This document shows positions 51,701 through 55,105 of a DNA stretch of 64,000 nucleotides, in pieces; positions within the stretch are counted from its first letter, which is position 1, and every line of letters starts with the position of its first letter. This stretch comes from Edolisoma coerulescens (Eukaryota > Chordata > Aves > Passeriformes > Campephagidae). The stretch is taken from positions 774,251 to 838,250 of the forward strand of contig VWZW01004674.1 of NCBI GenBank assembly GCA_013397115.1, given 5' to 3'. The notes under the pieces were generated by a model that ran no database searches, was not told the DNA's origin, and saw only the letters and a program-made list of their open reading frames with translations. The translations under genes were made by a program, and so were the position numbers.

Positions 51701-54700
51701 CAAAACTACATCCTCTTTTGTATTTAGAGATGTCAGTCTTGGAAATAACTGTTGGGAGAAAGAGGGAGGATGGGGCATTTGTAATATCAGATAAAATTTG
51801 GGGGATGAACTCTTTGTGGCTTTGCTGTACTGTTTACTGGAGTAAGCACCACACGCTGCTGCGGTCACCTGCAGATCTTGACTTTCACCATCCAGCGGGT
51901 TGTTACTTCAGCAGCTACCTTTATTTCTCCACTGCTTTGCAGAAATGCCAGCCGTACAGAAGCGGTCAAGTCCTTCAAAAGCAGGGAGAGCAGCGTTCCA
52001 GAAGACCTGCTGCGGTAAGTGGCTGCTGATGGCCGCACCTTGTGAAAGAAATGTTGTTGTTTCTCTGCATTCAACAAGCGGGTTCTGTTTTGTTAAGGCG
52101 AGCCTTTGTGAAAATGAGCACATCTCCCGAGGCCTTCCTGGCCCTGCGCTCCCACTTTGCCAGCTCTCACGCGCTGATGTGCATCAGCCACTGGATACTT
52201 GGGATTGGAGACAGGCATCTGTCCAACTTCATGATCAACAAGGAGACCGGTGGCATGGTGGGAATAGACTTCGGATACGCTTTTGGTGCAGCCACACAGG
52301 TATTTGTTTTCAATTAATTTGTTTCAGCTTTTGCATTTGTTATGTGCGGTTACGCGTGTGTTCTCTGTACTAAATTTGATGCTCTTCAGTTGCCGTTGTT
52401 CTGGTGCAAAATAATCTTTACAAGTTATTTCTAGTTAATTGAATAAAATATCTGAGTCCAGATATTCTGAGACAAGCGGTGAGCTGTAGAACTCCACAGA
52501 GTCAATATGGTGGTGTTTTACACAGTTCAGCCACGCTTTCAGCCACTATCACTGAATATTCATGACTAGAGCTTTGATGTCACAACTTGGTTCAGTTCTA
52601 CTTTTGCACGTAATTTTCAGTTAAGTGACAAAGACAGTTTCAGAGCTTAAAAAGAACAAAATATTCCCGTCTAATCCTTCTGTTCCAAGGCGTCTTACTT
52701 CTTGTTTTCTTTTGACTGTCCTTCCCCTTGGCTAGTTTTTGCCTGTGCCAGAGTTGATGCCCTTTCGCCTGACTCGCCAGTTTGTTAATCTGATGATGCC
52801 AGTGAAAGAGTGGGGACTCGTTTACAGCGTGATGGTGCATGCCCTGAGGGCTTATCGTTCAGATCCAGACCTCCTCATAAGCACCATGGATGTATTTGTA
52901 AAAGAGCCTTCTTTGGACTGGAAGGTGGGGGTTTGTCCTCTTTCCTTTTTCTTTGTGTGAAAATTCTTAAACTGCAGTAAGAATAAAACTGGAAGTATTC
53001 CTTGAGGCTCACTCTCAGTACTCCTTTTATCTTTCTTTGTTTTATTATGTTCTCAGAGCAACTGAACTTAAAAGTGTTTAAAATTATAGAATTCTATATT
53101 GATGTACAAAAAAAGTAGCATATGTCTGTGTTATCAGTGTACTGTTCTTTATCTTTCATGATAATCCTAAAGACGTGGGTAACTCTTGATCACGTTATGT
53201 CACTTAGGGCACCAGCATAAATATTTTCAACTTTTTGCATTGAACCTCTTACATTTACATAACAGTACTGTATATATCAAACTAATAGTTACAGAGAAAA
53301 AAATCTGAAACTAGTTGCACTTCAGTAACTTGAGTTGTAAATTAAAGTCATAGGCAAGTTAGATATTATCTCACTGCTTTGTCCTCCACTGCCTCTGCAG
53401 TTAAGATACTGCCTTGACTTGCTATGATCTGCGGCTTAAAAGCCTTTTTTAAGTGTGTGATTTATGATAAATAGGGCGAACTTGTTTTCTCCTTAGAACT
53501 TTGAACAAAGACAGCTGAAAAAAGGAGGCACGTGGATTAAGGAAATAAACACATCTGAAGTAAACTGGTACCCTTTGCAAAAAGTCAACTATGTCAGAAG
53601 AAAGCTTACAGGTGCCAATCCAGCAATAATCACCTGGTAAGATGCTCTCCTTTTGCTTTAAACTGCTCCACTAAGAGCTTTGGAAGGCTCCTCTGTCAGA
53701 CGTGCTCCCTTTGGGTAGAATGGCGGCTAGGAAAAGAGACAGACAGGGCAAAATTTCAACAAACCTTCTGTCAGAATCATTTTGGTCCGTGTACAAGCTC
53801 TCTGAATCACCCTGCCAGCCAAAACACCAGATATCTCCCTGTGAGTTTTCTTGCTCCAGCTCAGGCCTTCTGAGCAGTTTTACTGCTCCTGGCAGCACAT
53901 GCCTCCCCTCCCTGTCAGGCTGCTTAATCTCATACTCCTCAGCCCCACTGTTCTTTGTGTTTGCCTCCACTGCTTTTAGGGTAGGGGTAATAATTAAATT
54001 AATATATGCTTCTGATGGAGGATTGCTTGAAATGGAGCCTGAACCAGCTGTAGGTGAGGCATGGAGGAAAGCTGCTTACGAGAAACATCAAATTCAAATC
54101 TGGTGGCATTCTCAGGTTATTTATGTCGGTCTAGTCAAGTCTGGCTCAAGCTAGAATGTCTTTAAAGTTCAGTTAAAAGTACAATTAATCCCTTCCATCC
54201 TCTCTTAAAAAGTCGTTTTGGATTAATCAGGGGAAAGATAGAAAAGCAAAGAAAGCAAGCCTGTTTTAAAACCATACAAATATTGAAAAGTGCAGGACTT
54301 GGGAGGAGTCCCTTTTGCGGTCAAGGCTGAACTGGAAAAGGCAGCAAAATACTTGTTATAGGCACAGATCAGGAGGGCAGGTAAAGAGATCAACAGCTTG
54401 GATGTGAACTGCTGCATCCTTCTTTCAGTTGGAGACCTTTGACAAGATTGGCATATTCATGGTACATACCCGCTAGTAAAGGACCTGAAATCACCAGTGT
54501 TCACTGGCCAAGCCTTCTGCAGCTCTTGAGCAGCCTCCACATCTTGATCTCAATTCAAGCTTTATTTTTCAAGTGCTGTTTTGTATTTAAAACTCCATCT
54601 TGGATTTTTTGCTTGTTTCTTTTAGTAAGAGCTTATTTTTGTGTTCTCAATTTCAGCGATGAGCTGCGCCTGGGCCATGAGAAGTCGGCTGCTTATAATG

Positions 54701-54861
54701 ATTTTGCAGCTGTGGCTCGTGGTAACATTAATCATGATATCAGAGCCAAAGAGCCAGAGGATGGACTTTCAGAGGAGACCCAAGTGAGATGCCTCATCGA
54801 TCAAGCGACAGACCCCAATATTCTTGGCAGAGTCTGGGAAGGATGGGAACCCTGGATGTGA
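479..54861 (+). CDS. PRKDC: DNA-dependent protein kinase catalytic subunit (DNA-PKcs), 3' part of gene, 55 coding exons
   Basis: DNA-PKcs is the large nuclear Ser/Thr kinase of the PIKK family. Ku70/80 recruits it to DNA double-strand breaks, where it synapses ends, autophosphorylates and licenses Artemis and ligase IV in non-homologous end joining and V(D)J recombination. The 55 exons listed below join in a single open frame of 8,558 nt (2,852 residues, first codon split by the window's leading intron). The translation aligns nearly end to end with my recollection of the human protein (4,128 aa), starting near human residue 1,280. Domains in local numbering: HEAT cradle 1 to about 1525, FAT about 1630-2265, kinase about 2446-2777, FATC about 2820-2852. 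Catalytic residues are visible: Lys2477 (VKGGEDLRQDQR), Asp2646 and Asn2651 (GDRHLSN), Asp2665 (IDFG). Phosphosite clusters lie in w15 and w27. No frameshift or premature stop was found, so the gene looks functional. The 5' exons and promoter lie outside the window. CEBPD follows 8.7 kb downstream on the same strand. Confidence 0.98.
823..1195 (-). mobile_element. Solo LTR of an endogenous retrovirus (class II/ERVK-like)
   Basis: A 373-bp block starting TGTCACTG and ending CCCCACA (TG...CA ends), flanked by identical 6-bp duplications GACATT at 817-822 and 1196-1201. On the minus strand it has a TATAAA box (complement of 907-912) followed by an AATAAA (complement of 884-889), in the order expected for an LTR. 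No internal retroviral coding sequence is present, so it is a recombined solo LTR in a PRKDC intron, antisense to the gene. A 6-bp duplication is typical of class II (ERVK/alpharetrovirus-like) elements; the family name is not established. Confidence 0.8.
1768..1976 (+). CDS. PRKDC: PRKDC exon w2 (HEAT cradle)
   Basis: Starts LLEKELLNA after a T-rich tract and CCAG; ends within a split Ser codon at GAG|GTAAGT (residues 77-146). The 1,062-bp upstream intron carries the solo LTR at 823-1195. Confidence 0.96.
2099..2231 (+). CDS. PRKDC: PRKDC exon w3 (HEAT cradle)
   Basis: Follows a 122-bp intron. Completes the split Ser, reads SLEDLCSVDLF and ends LHGQ with donor CAG|GTAATT (residues 146-190). 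Confidence 0.96.
3276..3431 (+). CDS. PRKDC: PRKDC exon w4 (start of leucine-rich stretch)
   Basis: Exactly 52 codons, DEGPHLVG to AFAIDEQ (residues 191-242). Its end (LADRLLQLAF) begins the leucine-rich segment described in human DNA-PKcs around residues 1503-1538. Upstream intron (1,044 bp): no repeat recognised. Confidence 0.96.
3595..3798 (+). CDS. PRKDC: PRKDC exon w5 (leucine-rich stretch)
   Basis: 68 codons, CEELVSLLLN to SNPQM, phase 0 at both ends (residues 243-310), donor ATG|GTATTG. Continues the leucine-rich segment begun in w4. Confidence 0.96.
4300..4312 (+). repeat. Short (AC)n run
   Basis: About six AC units in the intron before exon w6. Confidence 0.85.
5239..5424 (+). CDS. 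PRKDC: PRKDC exon w6 (HEAT cradle)
   Basis: 62 codons, VGSILNGM to LLAKVLQ, donor CAG|GTATGC (residues 311-372). The 1,440-bp upstream intron holds a short (CA) run at 4300-4312 and otherwise nothing I recognise. Confidence 0.96.
5647..5664 (+). repeat. 18-T run
   Basis: Homopolymer of 18 T after a run of C in the intron before w7. No retroposed body is attached on the minus strand that I recognise. Confidence 0.9.
6354..6458 (+). CDS. PRKDC: PRKDC exon w7 (HEAT cradle)
   Basis: 35 codons, IDSSVSFN to LGLNLK, acceptor TTTCCAG, donor AAG|GTAAAT (residues 373-407). The upstream intron (929 bp) is AT-rich and carries an 18-T run at 5647-5664. Confidence 0.95.
7446..7613 (+). CDS. PRKDC: PRKDC exon w8 (HEAT cradle)
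   Basis: 56 codons, GQAVIILPFF to VDCTKK, donor AAG|GTCAGT (residues 408-463). The frame stays open for 57 more sense codons into the 288-bp downstream intron (stop at 7782-7784). I end the exon at 7613 because the next exon (FLDALELS) continues the family sequence directly. Confidence 0.95.
7902..8029 (+). CDS. PRKDC: PRKDC exon w9 (HEAT cradle)
   Basis: Begins FLDALELSQ after TTCAG and ends in a split Arg codon (AG|G), donor AAG|GTGGGT (residues 464-506). Confidence 0.95.
8997..9204 (+). CDS. PRKDC: PRKDC exon w10 (HEAT cradle)
   Basis: Completes the split Arg, then STTDKQVILL to YSRFTK, donor AAG|GTATGA (residues 506-575). Upstream intron (967 bp): no repeat recognised. Confidence 0.95.
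10305..10483 (+). CDS. PRKDC: PRKDC exon w11 (HEAT cradle)
   Basis: SHEYTFDKQV to ELTKTLIK, the last Lys split AA|G, donor AA|GTAAGT (residues 576-635). Upstream intron (1,100 bp): nothing recognised apart from a short C run near 9917. Confidence 0.95.
11568..11736 (+). CDS. PRKDC: PRKDC exon w12 (HEAT cradle)
   Basis: Acceptor TTTTAAG. Reads KSCYDAFTEN to FSEKSEK (residues 635-691), donor AAG|GTGAGA. Upstream intron (1,084 bp): nothing recognised. Confidence 0.96.
12245..12310 (+). CDS. PRKDC: PRKDC exon w13 (22-codon exon)
   Basis: The smallest coding exon here: NLLIFENLIDL to FPVEIE, phase 0 at both ends, acceptor TTGCAG, donor GAG|GTGAGT (residues 692-713). Because it keeps frame, skipping it would be silent for phase. 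Confidence 0.94.
12770..12842 (+). CDS. PRKDC: PRKDC exon w14 (basic segment)
   Basis: VPLERKKRYI to AGNSGQ plus the first base of a split Asp, donor CAGG|GTATGG (residues 714-738). Carries basic runs ERKKR and IRKEAR. Confidence 0.93.
13066..13214 (+). CDS. PRKDC: PRKDC exon w15 (PQR phosphorylation cluster)
   Basis: DEPKYLASSS to TRFRRK (residues 738-787). Contains the Ser-rich cluster with DSSLSEEMSQFD and YSSQD. The Ser before Gln in YSSQD (local 774) matches human Ser2056, the standard autophosphorylation site. Donor AAG|GTAATT. Confidence 0.96.
14429..14566 (+). CDS. PRKDC: PRKDC exon w16 (uses a GC donor)
   Basis: EPPEYKVLND to TPKVEE (residues 788-833). No GT donor at the expected end. 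The exon is closed at GAG|GCCAGT, a GC donor, because w17 then continues VEE-GTVPVD, matching human (GEE-DSVPRD) in length. An in-frame alternative is AAA|GTGGAG at 14557, which would drop three residues. Upstream intron (1,214 bp): nothing recognised. Confidence 0.85.
14767..14886 (+). CDS. PRKDC: PRKDC exon w17 (HEAT cradle)
   Basis: 40 codons, GTVPVDLPLW to KLIVNTED, acceptor TTTCAG, donor GAT|GTGAGT (residues 834-873). Confidence 0.95.
15771..15914 (+). CDS. PRKDC: PRKDC exon w18 (HEAT cradle)
   Basis: 48 codons, VFRPYAKHWL to TSVATPK, highly conserved (NNGGEGIHYMVVEIV). Donor AAA|GTAAGG (residues 874-921). Upstream intron (884 bp): nothing recognised. Confidence 0.97.
16141..16292 (+). 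CDS. PRKDC: PRKDC exon w19 (HEAT cradle)
   Basis: GNIKDEILAN to CLSIPY and a split Ser (AG|T), donor TAG|GTAAAC (residues 922-972). Contains FHPKRAVFRHNLEIIK, near-identical to human. Confidence 0.97.
16850..16981 (+). CDS. PRKDC: PRKDC exon w20 (HEAT cradle)
   Basis: LIFEKFSSGD to CEIDRV and a split Arg, acceptor CAACAG, donor CAG|GTGAGA (residues 972-1016). Upstream intron 557 bp with several chance ORFs and no recognised element. Confidence 0.96.
17414..17525 (+). CDS. PRKDC: PRKDC exon w21 (HEAT cradle)
   Basis: YFQALASNMG to YIAEREN, containing REVYAAAAEVLGL (residues 1016-1053). Donor AAT|GTAAGT. Upstream intron (432 bp): nothing recognised. Confidence 0.96.
17910..18142 (+). mobile_element. 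Old CR1/L3-type LINE 3' fragment
   Basis: Strongly decayed. Recognisable in order are a CCAGAACTAGGGGAC block, a block equivalent to 'TACTTT-ACAC-CA...GTTAGTGAACTTCTGGAATTTGATGCCA' and a CATGGACAGGTTCTAA end block, the hallmarks of the 3' end of ancient L3/CR1-clade LINEs. Boundaries are approximate. Confidence 0.6.
18919..19043 (+). CDS. PRKDC: PRKDC exon w22 (HEAT cradle)
   Basis: ILEDPVYDCV to PPLAD and a split Arg, acceptor TTTCAG, donor CAG|GTATGT (residues 1054-1095). The 1,393-bp upstream intron holds the old CR1/L3-type LINE relic at about 17910-18142. Confidence 0.95.
19137..19286 (+). CDS. PRKDC: PRKDC exon w23 (HEAT cradle)
   Basis: FMNAVFFLIP to FIQIMNH and a split Arg, after a 93-bp intron. 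Acceptor ATTAAG, donor TAG|GTAAGT (residues 1095-1145). Confidence 0.95.
19699..19872 (+). CDS. PRKDC: PRKDC exon w24 (HEAT cradle)
   Basis: DDERQRVCLD to WIYDNY and a split Ser, donor CAG|GTGTGT (residues 1145-1203). Upstream intron (412 bp): nothing recognised. Confidence 0.96.
20717..20815 (+). CDS. PRKDC: PRKDC exon w25 (acidic segment)
   Basis: DPESQTDDDSQE to ENAEL and a split Gln (CA|A), donor CA|GTGAGT (residues 1203-1236). The frame is open for 45 codons upstream of the acceptor CATCAG, but that part does not resemble the family. Upstream intron (844 bp): nothing recognised. Confidence 0.94.
21499..21709 (+). CDS. PRKDC: PRKDC exon w26 (HEAT cradle)
   Basis: LIVRNFWSHETRL to LSECKFQ, acceptor TTACAG, donor CAG|GTGAAT (residues 1236-1306). 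Upstream intron (683 bp): nothing recognised. Confidence 0.97.
22299..22488 (+). CDS. PRKDC: PRKDC exon w27 (ABCDE phosphorylation cluster)
   Basis: DFVVDSSWRY to FTPTQHG and a split Ser (residues 1307-1370). Holds the ABCDE autophosphorylation cluster that controls end processing: ETQ (local Thr1328 = human Thr2609), ASQ (human Ser2612), RATQ (human Thr2638) and TPTQ (human Thr2647). Human RTQE (Thr2620) is NLSQE here, still an S/T-Q site. Donor CA|GTAAGT. Upstream intron (589 bp): nothing recognised. Confidence 0.97.
22842..23057 (+). CDS. PRKDC: PRKDC exon w28 (DEVD caspase-type site)
   Basis: GKSSFNWLTG to SKTKG (residues 1370-1442). Contains LPGDEVDS. The DEVD (23033-23044) matches the caspase-3 cleavage site of human DNA-PKcs (DEVD-N), with Ser instead of Asn after the cut. 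Donor AAG|GTCTGT lacks the usual A/G at +3 but keeps frame into w29. Upstream intron (353 bp): nothing recognised. Confidence 0.95.
24318..24430 (+). CDS. PRKDC: PRKDC exon w29 (basic, charged helix)
   Basis: IEERAEILRLRRRFLKDQ region to AEQKREQ, donor CAG|GTTTGT (residues 1442-1479). Strongly basic, as in the human region after the caspase site. Upstream intron (1,260 bp): nothing recognised. Confidence 0.95.
25272..25418 (-). mobile_element. CR1 LINE fragment, old, abutting exon w30
   Basis: Reads as the reverse complement of a CR1 3' region: GTGTTTCCACCATTTCTGTG, CTTGTTCCAATGCCTGACCA, TAATATCTAATTTAAACCTC and CTTGAGGCCATTTCC are all standard CR1 blocks in order. Its end is 30 bp before the w30 acceptor. 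It may extend further left in decayed form. Confidence 0.75.
25449..25580 (+). CDS. PRKDC: PRKDC exon w30 (cradle end)
   Basis: 44 codons, EMKAELKMKYD to QGLAQ, with GDLPDIQI conserved (residues 1480-1523). Acceptor TTTCAG lies only 30 bp after a CR1 fragment (about 25272-25418). Donor CAG|GTCTGT. Upstream intron is 1,018 bp. Confidence 0.95.
26755..26934 (+). CDS. PRKDC: PRKDC exon w31
   Basis: 60 codons, KDPTFAKQLF to PPFISCIQ (residues 1524-1583). Contains SSLFSGIF as in human. Donor CAG|GTAAAT. Upstream intron (1,174 bp) has a short imperfect duplication around ACAGTAGACTGAA near 26042-26078 and no recognised mobile element. Confidence 0.95.
26935..30227 (+). other. Longest PRKDC intron in the window (3,293 bp)
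   Basis: Between exons w31 and w32. I found no exon-like block that would keep phase, no recognisable CR1 or LTR, and only chance ORFs. Both flanking exons join in phase 0 and match the family directly, so no coding exon is missing. Confidence 0.7.
30228..30436 (+). CDS. PRKDC: PRKDC exon w32 (entry to FAT domain)
   Basis: EMSYQHRELL to IRWIELA and a split Lys, donor AA|GTAAAT (residues 1584-1653). Contains CLASLQQPVGI and LPPDVIRW, near-identical to human. Follows the longest intron seen here (3,293 bp). Confidence 0.96.
30882..31020 (+). CDS. PRKDC: PRKDC exon w33 (FAT domain)
   Basis: LYRSLGDYDALRG to AAQYYDK, acceptor TTTTAG, donor AAG|GTAAAA (residues 1653-1699). TPR-like helices of the FAT solenoid. 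Upstream intron (445 bp): nothing recognised. Confidence 0.96.
31599..31787 (+). CDS. PRKDC: PRKDC exon w34 (FAT domain)
   Basis: 63 codons, ALSQEDWQDGEPTEAEKD region to NDPFFQ, acceptor CCCTAG, donor CAG|GTTTTT, a weak donor (T at +4 and +5) but the only in-phase fit (residues 1700-1762). Upstream intron (578 bp): nothing recognised. Confidence 0.94.
32311..32535 (+). CDS. PRKDC: PRKDC exon w35 (FAT domain)
   Basis: 75 codons, ETYLPYIIRS to MQIFMQ, with HYSQELSLLYILQDD conserved (residues 1763-1837). Acceptor TTGTAG, donor CAG|GTAATA. Upstream intron (523 bp): nothing recognised. Confidence 0.97.
33148..33256 (+). CDS. PRKDC: PRKDC exon w36 (FAT domain)
   Basis: SYSSIDSLLY to NFITKR and a split Ser (A|GT), with TKLQSVQALTEIQ conserved (residues 1838-1874). 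Donor GAA|GTAAAG. The frame stays open 52 codons past the donor without family similarity. Upstream intron (612 bp): nothing recognised. Confidence 0.95.
33966..34077 (+). CDS. PRKDC: PRKDC exon w37 (FAT domain)
   Basis: NLASEASLKR to WDDIITN and a split Arg (CG|G), containing RYPDAKMDPMNIWDD (residues 1874-1911). Donor CGG-adjacent CG|GTAAAA. Upstream intron (709 bp): nothing recognised. Confidence 0.96.
35627..35647 (+). repeat. (TGT)7 microsatellite serving as acceptor tract
   Basis: Seven TGT units immediately before GCAG, the acceptor of exon w38. No conventional C/T tract lies between it and the exon. Confidence 0.95.
35652..35841 (+). CDS. PRKDC: PRKDC exon w38 (FAT domain, acidic loop)
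   Basis: CFFLDKLQEK to IESARKQ (residues 1911-1974). Has an acidic loop with two MEVD tetrapeptides, then CKFNMKMKMIESARKQ as in human. The acceptor GTGCAG is preceded by (TGT)7 instead of a plain pyrimidine tract. Donor CAG|GTGAAT. Upstream intron (1,574 bp): nothing else recognised. Confidence 0.95.
36950..37124 (+). CDS. PRKDC: PRKDC exon w39 (FAT domain)
   Basis: NSFAVAMKLL to VLKTVSLL and a split Glu (G|AA), with a pyrimidine-poor acceptor AATCCAG and donor TTG|GTAACA (residues 1975-2033). Contains TREDWLVRW. Upstream intron (1,108 bp): nothing recognised. Confidence 0.94.
37213..37403 (+). CDS. PRKDC: PRKDC exon w40 (FAT domain)
   Basis: DTKPEYLSKN to LENPKK after an 88-bp intron (residues 2033-2096). 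Contains NQNLLLGTTYHI. Acceptor CCGACAG, donor AAG|GTAAAT. Confidence 0.95.
38150..38458 (-). mobile_element. CR1 LINE 3' end
   Basis: Begins with the tail repeat in reverse complement (AGAATCATAGAATGG), then the canonical CR1 order: AACTTAAAGATCATCTAG, CTGGCCTTGAACACCTCC, GGGATGGGGCATCCACAACT, CTCACCACCCTCACAG, TAATATCCAATCTAAACCT and GTAAAAAGTCCCTCTCC. 5'-truncated. Well preserved, so a younger copy than the one at 25272. Minus-strand open frames here (containing APSLEVFKA) come from CR1, not from a host gene. Confidence 0.92.
38833..39422 (+). mobile_element. CR1 LINE fragment, about 590 bp
   Basis: Plus-strand CR1 order: GTGTTCAGTTCTGGGCCTCT, GGAAGGATCTGGAGCACAAG, GAGGAGCAGCTGAGGGAACT, GCCTGGAGAAAAGGAGG, GATTGGATATTAG, ATCTCTGGAAGTGTTCAAG, GATGATCTTGAAGGTCTC and a decayed tail (GATGCTTCTGTGCTTCTG). 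Oriented opposite to the copy 370 bp upstream. Confidence 0.9.
39936..40116 (+). CDS. PRKDC: PRKDC exon w41 (FAT domain)
   Basis: VLAGLNKKAF to EEEGLL and a split Glu, donor TTG|GTTAGT (residues 2097-2157). VDAYMTL and FCDQYLRREEE match human; the middle (SHSMDHVDVV) is divergent, as this loop is between other species. The 2,532-bp upstream intron holds two oppositely oriented CR1 copies. Confidence 0.94.
40632..40792 (+). CDS. PRKDC: PRKDC exon w42 (FAT domain)
   Basis: INTVDLQQFP to LSLVTRE, with VVEKMIKALKLNSREARL conserved (residues 2157-2210). Acceptor TTGGCAG, donor GAG|GTTAGT. Upstream intron (515 bp): nothing recognised. Confidence 0.96.
42154..42365 (+). CDS. PRKDC: PRKDC exon w43 (end of FAT domain)
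   Basis: LSSVPCWQFIGWI to NKEFVE and a split Arg, with AVQHTVEEI and YPQALIYPF conserved (residues 2211-2281). Acceptor TTTGCAG, donor AAG|GTGAAT. Upstream intron (1,361 bp): nothing recognised, a pyrimidine-rich stretch near 41200-41310 aside. Confidence 0.96.
43379..43466 (+). CDS. PRKDC: PRKDC exon w44
   Basis: IKNKLDRGGVVQDF to PAMIFK, acceptor TTAAAG, donor AAG|GTGAAG (residues 2281-2310). Upstream intron (1,013 bp): nothing recognised. Confidence 0.95.
43600..43614 (+). repeat. (ATG)5 microsatellite
   Basis: Five ATG units in the intron before exon w45. Confidence 0.9.
44169..44312 (+). CDS. PRKDC: PRKDC exon w45 (FAT-kinase linker)
   Basis: 48 codons, DWAEDVKNEL to MRKRFIQ (residues 2311-2358). 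Acceptor TTTGCAG, donor CAG|GTATAT. The 702-bp upstream intron has a short (ATG)5 at 43600-43614. Confidence 0.95.
45210..45295 (+). mobile_element. Short CR1 3' tail fragment
   Basis: TTGGACTTGGTGAACTTAAA, GGTCTTTTCCAAGCC and AATTCTGTGATTCTATCA match the terminal CR1 block and its octamer tail. 5'-truncated to under 100 bp. Confidence 0.75.
46742..46936 (-). mobile_element. CR1 LINE 3' end
   Basis: Tail repeat in reverse (ATAGAATCACAGAATGATTT), then GGGTTGGAAGGAGCC, AAAGATCATCTGCCATGGGC, GCTTGGCCTTGGACACTTCC, GGGACATCCACAACTTCTCT and TTTCTTCCTAATATCTGA. Carries a few internal deletions. Ends 95 bp before exon w46. Confidence 0.88.
47032..47236 (+). CDS. PRKDC: PRKDC exon w46 (pre-kinase segment)
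   Basis: AFGKDLDDHFGRGG to DELEVP and a split Gly, with NLKECSPWMS conserved (residues 2359-2427). Acceptor TTGTTAG, donor CTG|GTAAGT. The 2,719-bp upstream intron holds CR1 fragments at 45210-45295 (+) and 46742-46936 (-). Confidence 0.95.
47779..47846 (+). CDS. PRKDC: PRKDC exon w47 (start of kinase fold)
   Basis: QYDGKGKPLPEYH to GFDER, acceptor CTTCAG, donor CGG|GTATGT (residues 2427-2449). Upstream intron (542 bp): nothing recognised. Confidence 0.95.
48118..48338 (+). CDS. PRKDC: PRKDC exon w48 (kinase N-lobe)
   Basis: ISVMESLRKPKR to VIPMTT and a split Arg (residues 2450-2523). Contains FLVKGGEDLRQDQR. Lys2477 is the ATP-contacting lysine (human 3753 by alignment). Acceptor TCCAAG, donor AAG|GTAGGT. 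Confidence 0.97.
48642..48734 (+). CDS. PRKDC: PRKDC exon w49 (kinase domain)
   Basis: LGLIKWLENT to EDISYY and a split Ser, acceptor TTGCAG, donor CAG|GTGATG (residues 2523-2554). The GLIKWLEN helix follows the N-lobe. Confidence 0.96.
50638..50727 (+). CDS. PRKDC: PRKDC exon w50 (kinase domain insert)
   Basis: PRGPRAAYSEWL to YHAMY and a split Arg, acceptor CCCTAG, donor CAG|GTAGGT (residues 2554-2584). One of the less conserved kinase exons; phase and position confirm it. Upstream intron (1,903 bp): T/C-rich run at 48814-48847, otherwise nothing recognised. Confidence 0.93.
51943..52014 (+). CDS. PRKDC: PRKDC exon w51 (kinase domain)
   Basis: NASRTEAVKSFKSRES to PEDLL and a split Arg, acceptor TTGCAG, donor CG|GTAAGT (residues 2584-2608). 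Upstream intron (1,215 bp): nothing recognised. Confidence 0.94.
52098..52299 (+). CDS. PRKDC: PRKDC exon w52 (catalytic and activation loops)
   Basis: RAFVKMSTSPEAFLAL to GAATQ after an 83-bp intron (residues 2608-2675). Carries GDRHLSN (catalytic Asp2646, metal-binding Asn2651) and GIDFGYAFG (Asp2665). The residue after DFG is Tyr where human has His. ATQ keeps the Thr equivalent to human Thr3950, an autoinhibitory phosphosite. Donor CAG|GTATTT. Confidence 0.98.
52736..52924 (+). CDS. PRKDC: PRKDC exon w53 (kinase C-lobe)
   Basis: 63 codons, FLPVPELMPFRLTRQF to EPSLDWK, near-identical to human (MVHALRAYRSDP) (residues 2676-2738). Acceptor GGCTAG, donor AAG|GTGGGG. Upstream intron (436 bp): nothing recognised. 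Confidence 0.98.
53497..53636 (+). CDS. PRKDC: PRKDC exon w54 (kinase C-lobe end)
   Basis: NFEQRQLKKGG to GANPAIIT and a split Cys (TG|C), acceptor CCTTAG, donor TG|GTAAGA (residues 2739-2785). Upstream intron (572 bp): nothing recognised. Confidence 0.96.
54657..54861 (+). CDS. PRKDC: PRKDC terminal exon w55 (PRD and FATC)
   Basis: DELRLGHEK to ILGRVWEGWEPWM and stop TGA at 54859-54861. The last about 33 residues form the FATC domain, required for PIKK kinase activity; GLSEETQVRCLIDQATDPN is nearly invariant. The open frame extends upstream into the 1,020-bp intron, but only the part after TTTCAG matches the family. Confidence 0.98.
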
Positions 54862-55105
54862 GGAACTGCCATCTACAACCCTGTCTGCCAAGGGACCTGT
54901 ACCCTAAAATACAGCTGCAACTAGATCAGAATTTTAAGACCAAAAAGTAAAGAAACTCTTAGCTACTTTTATCACAGGTTAACTTGACTAATAGAGAAAA
55001 TAAACTTTTTGTATTAAAGCTGTATTCTAACAGTGATTTTTGTTTCTTCTTTTAAAATTATTTTTCTTGTGTGTGGTTCTGTAATAAAGCAGCTTTATTG
55101 TCTTT
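54862..55105 (+). other. PRKDC: PRKDC 3' UTR (likely extent)
   Basis: AT-rich sequence directly after the stop codon, ending just past the last of three close poly(A) hexamers. The end point is inferred from the hexamers, not measured. Confidence 0.6.
54999..55088 (+). terminator. Cluster of PRKDC poly(A) signals
   Basis: AATAAA at 54999-55004, ATTAAA at 55013-55018 and AATAAA at 55083-55088, 138-230 bp after the stop codon, each followed by T- or GT-rich sequence. Cleavage is expected about 10-30 bp after whichever is used. Confidence 0.65.

Noticed and set aside
51900..52373. 157-codon plus-strand open frame spanning exons w51 and w52
   Set aside because: Runs in a different frame through two real kinase exons and the 83-bp intron; no independent similarity.
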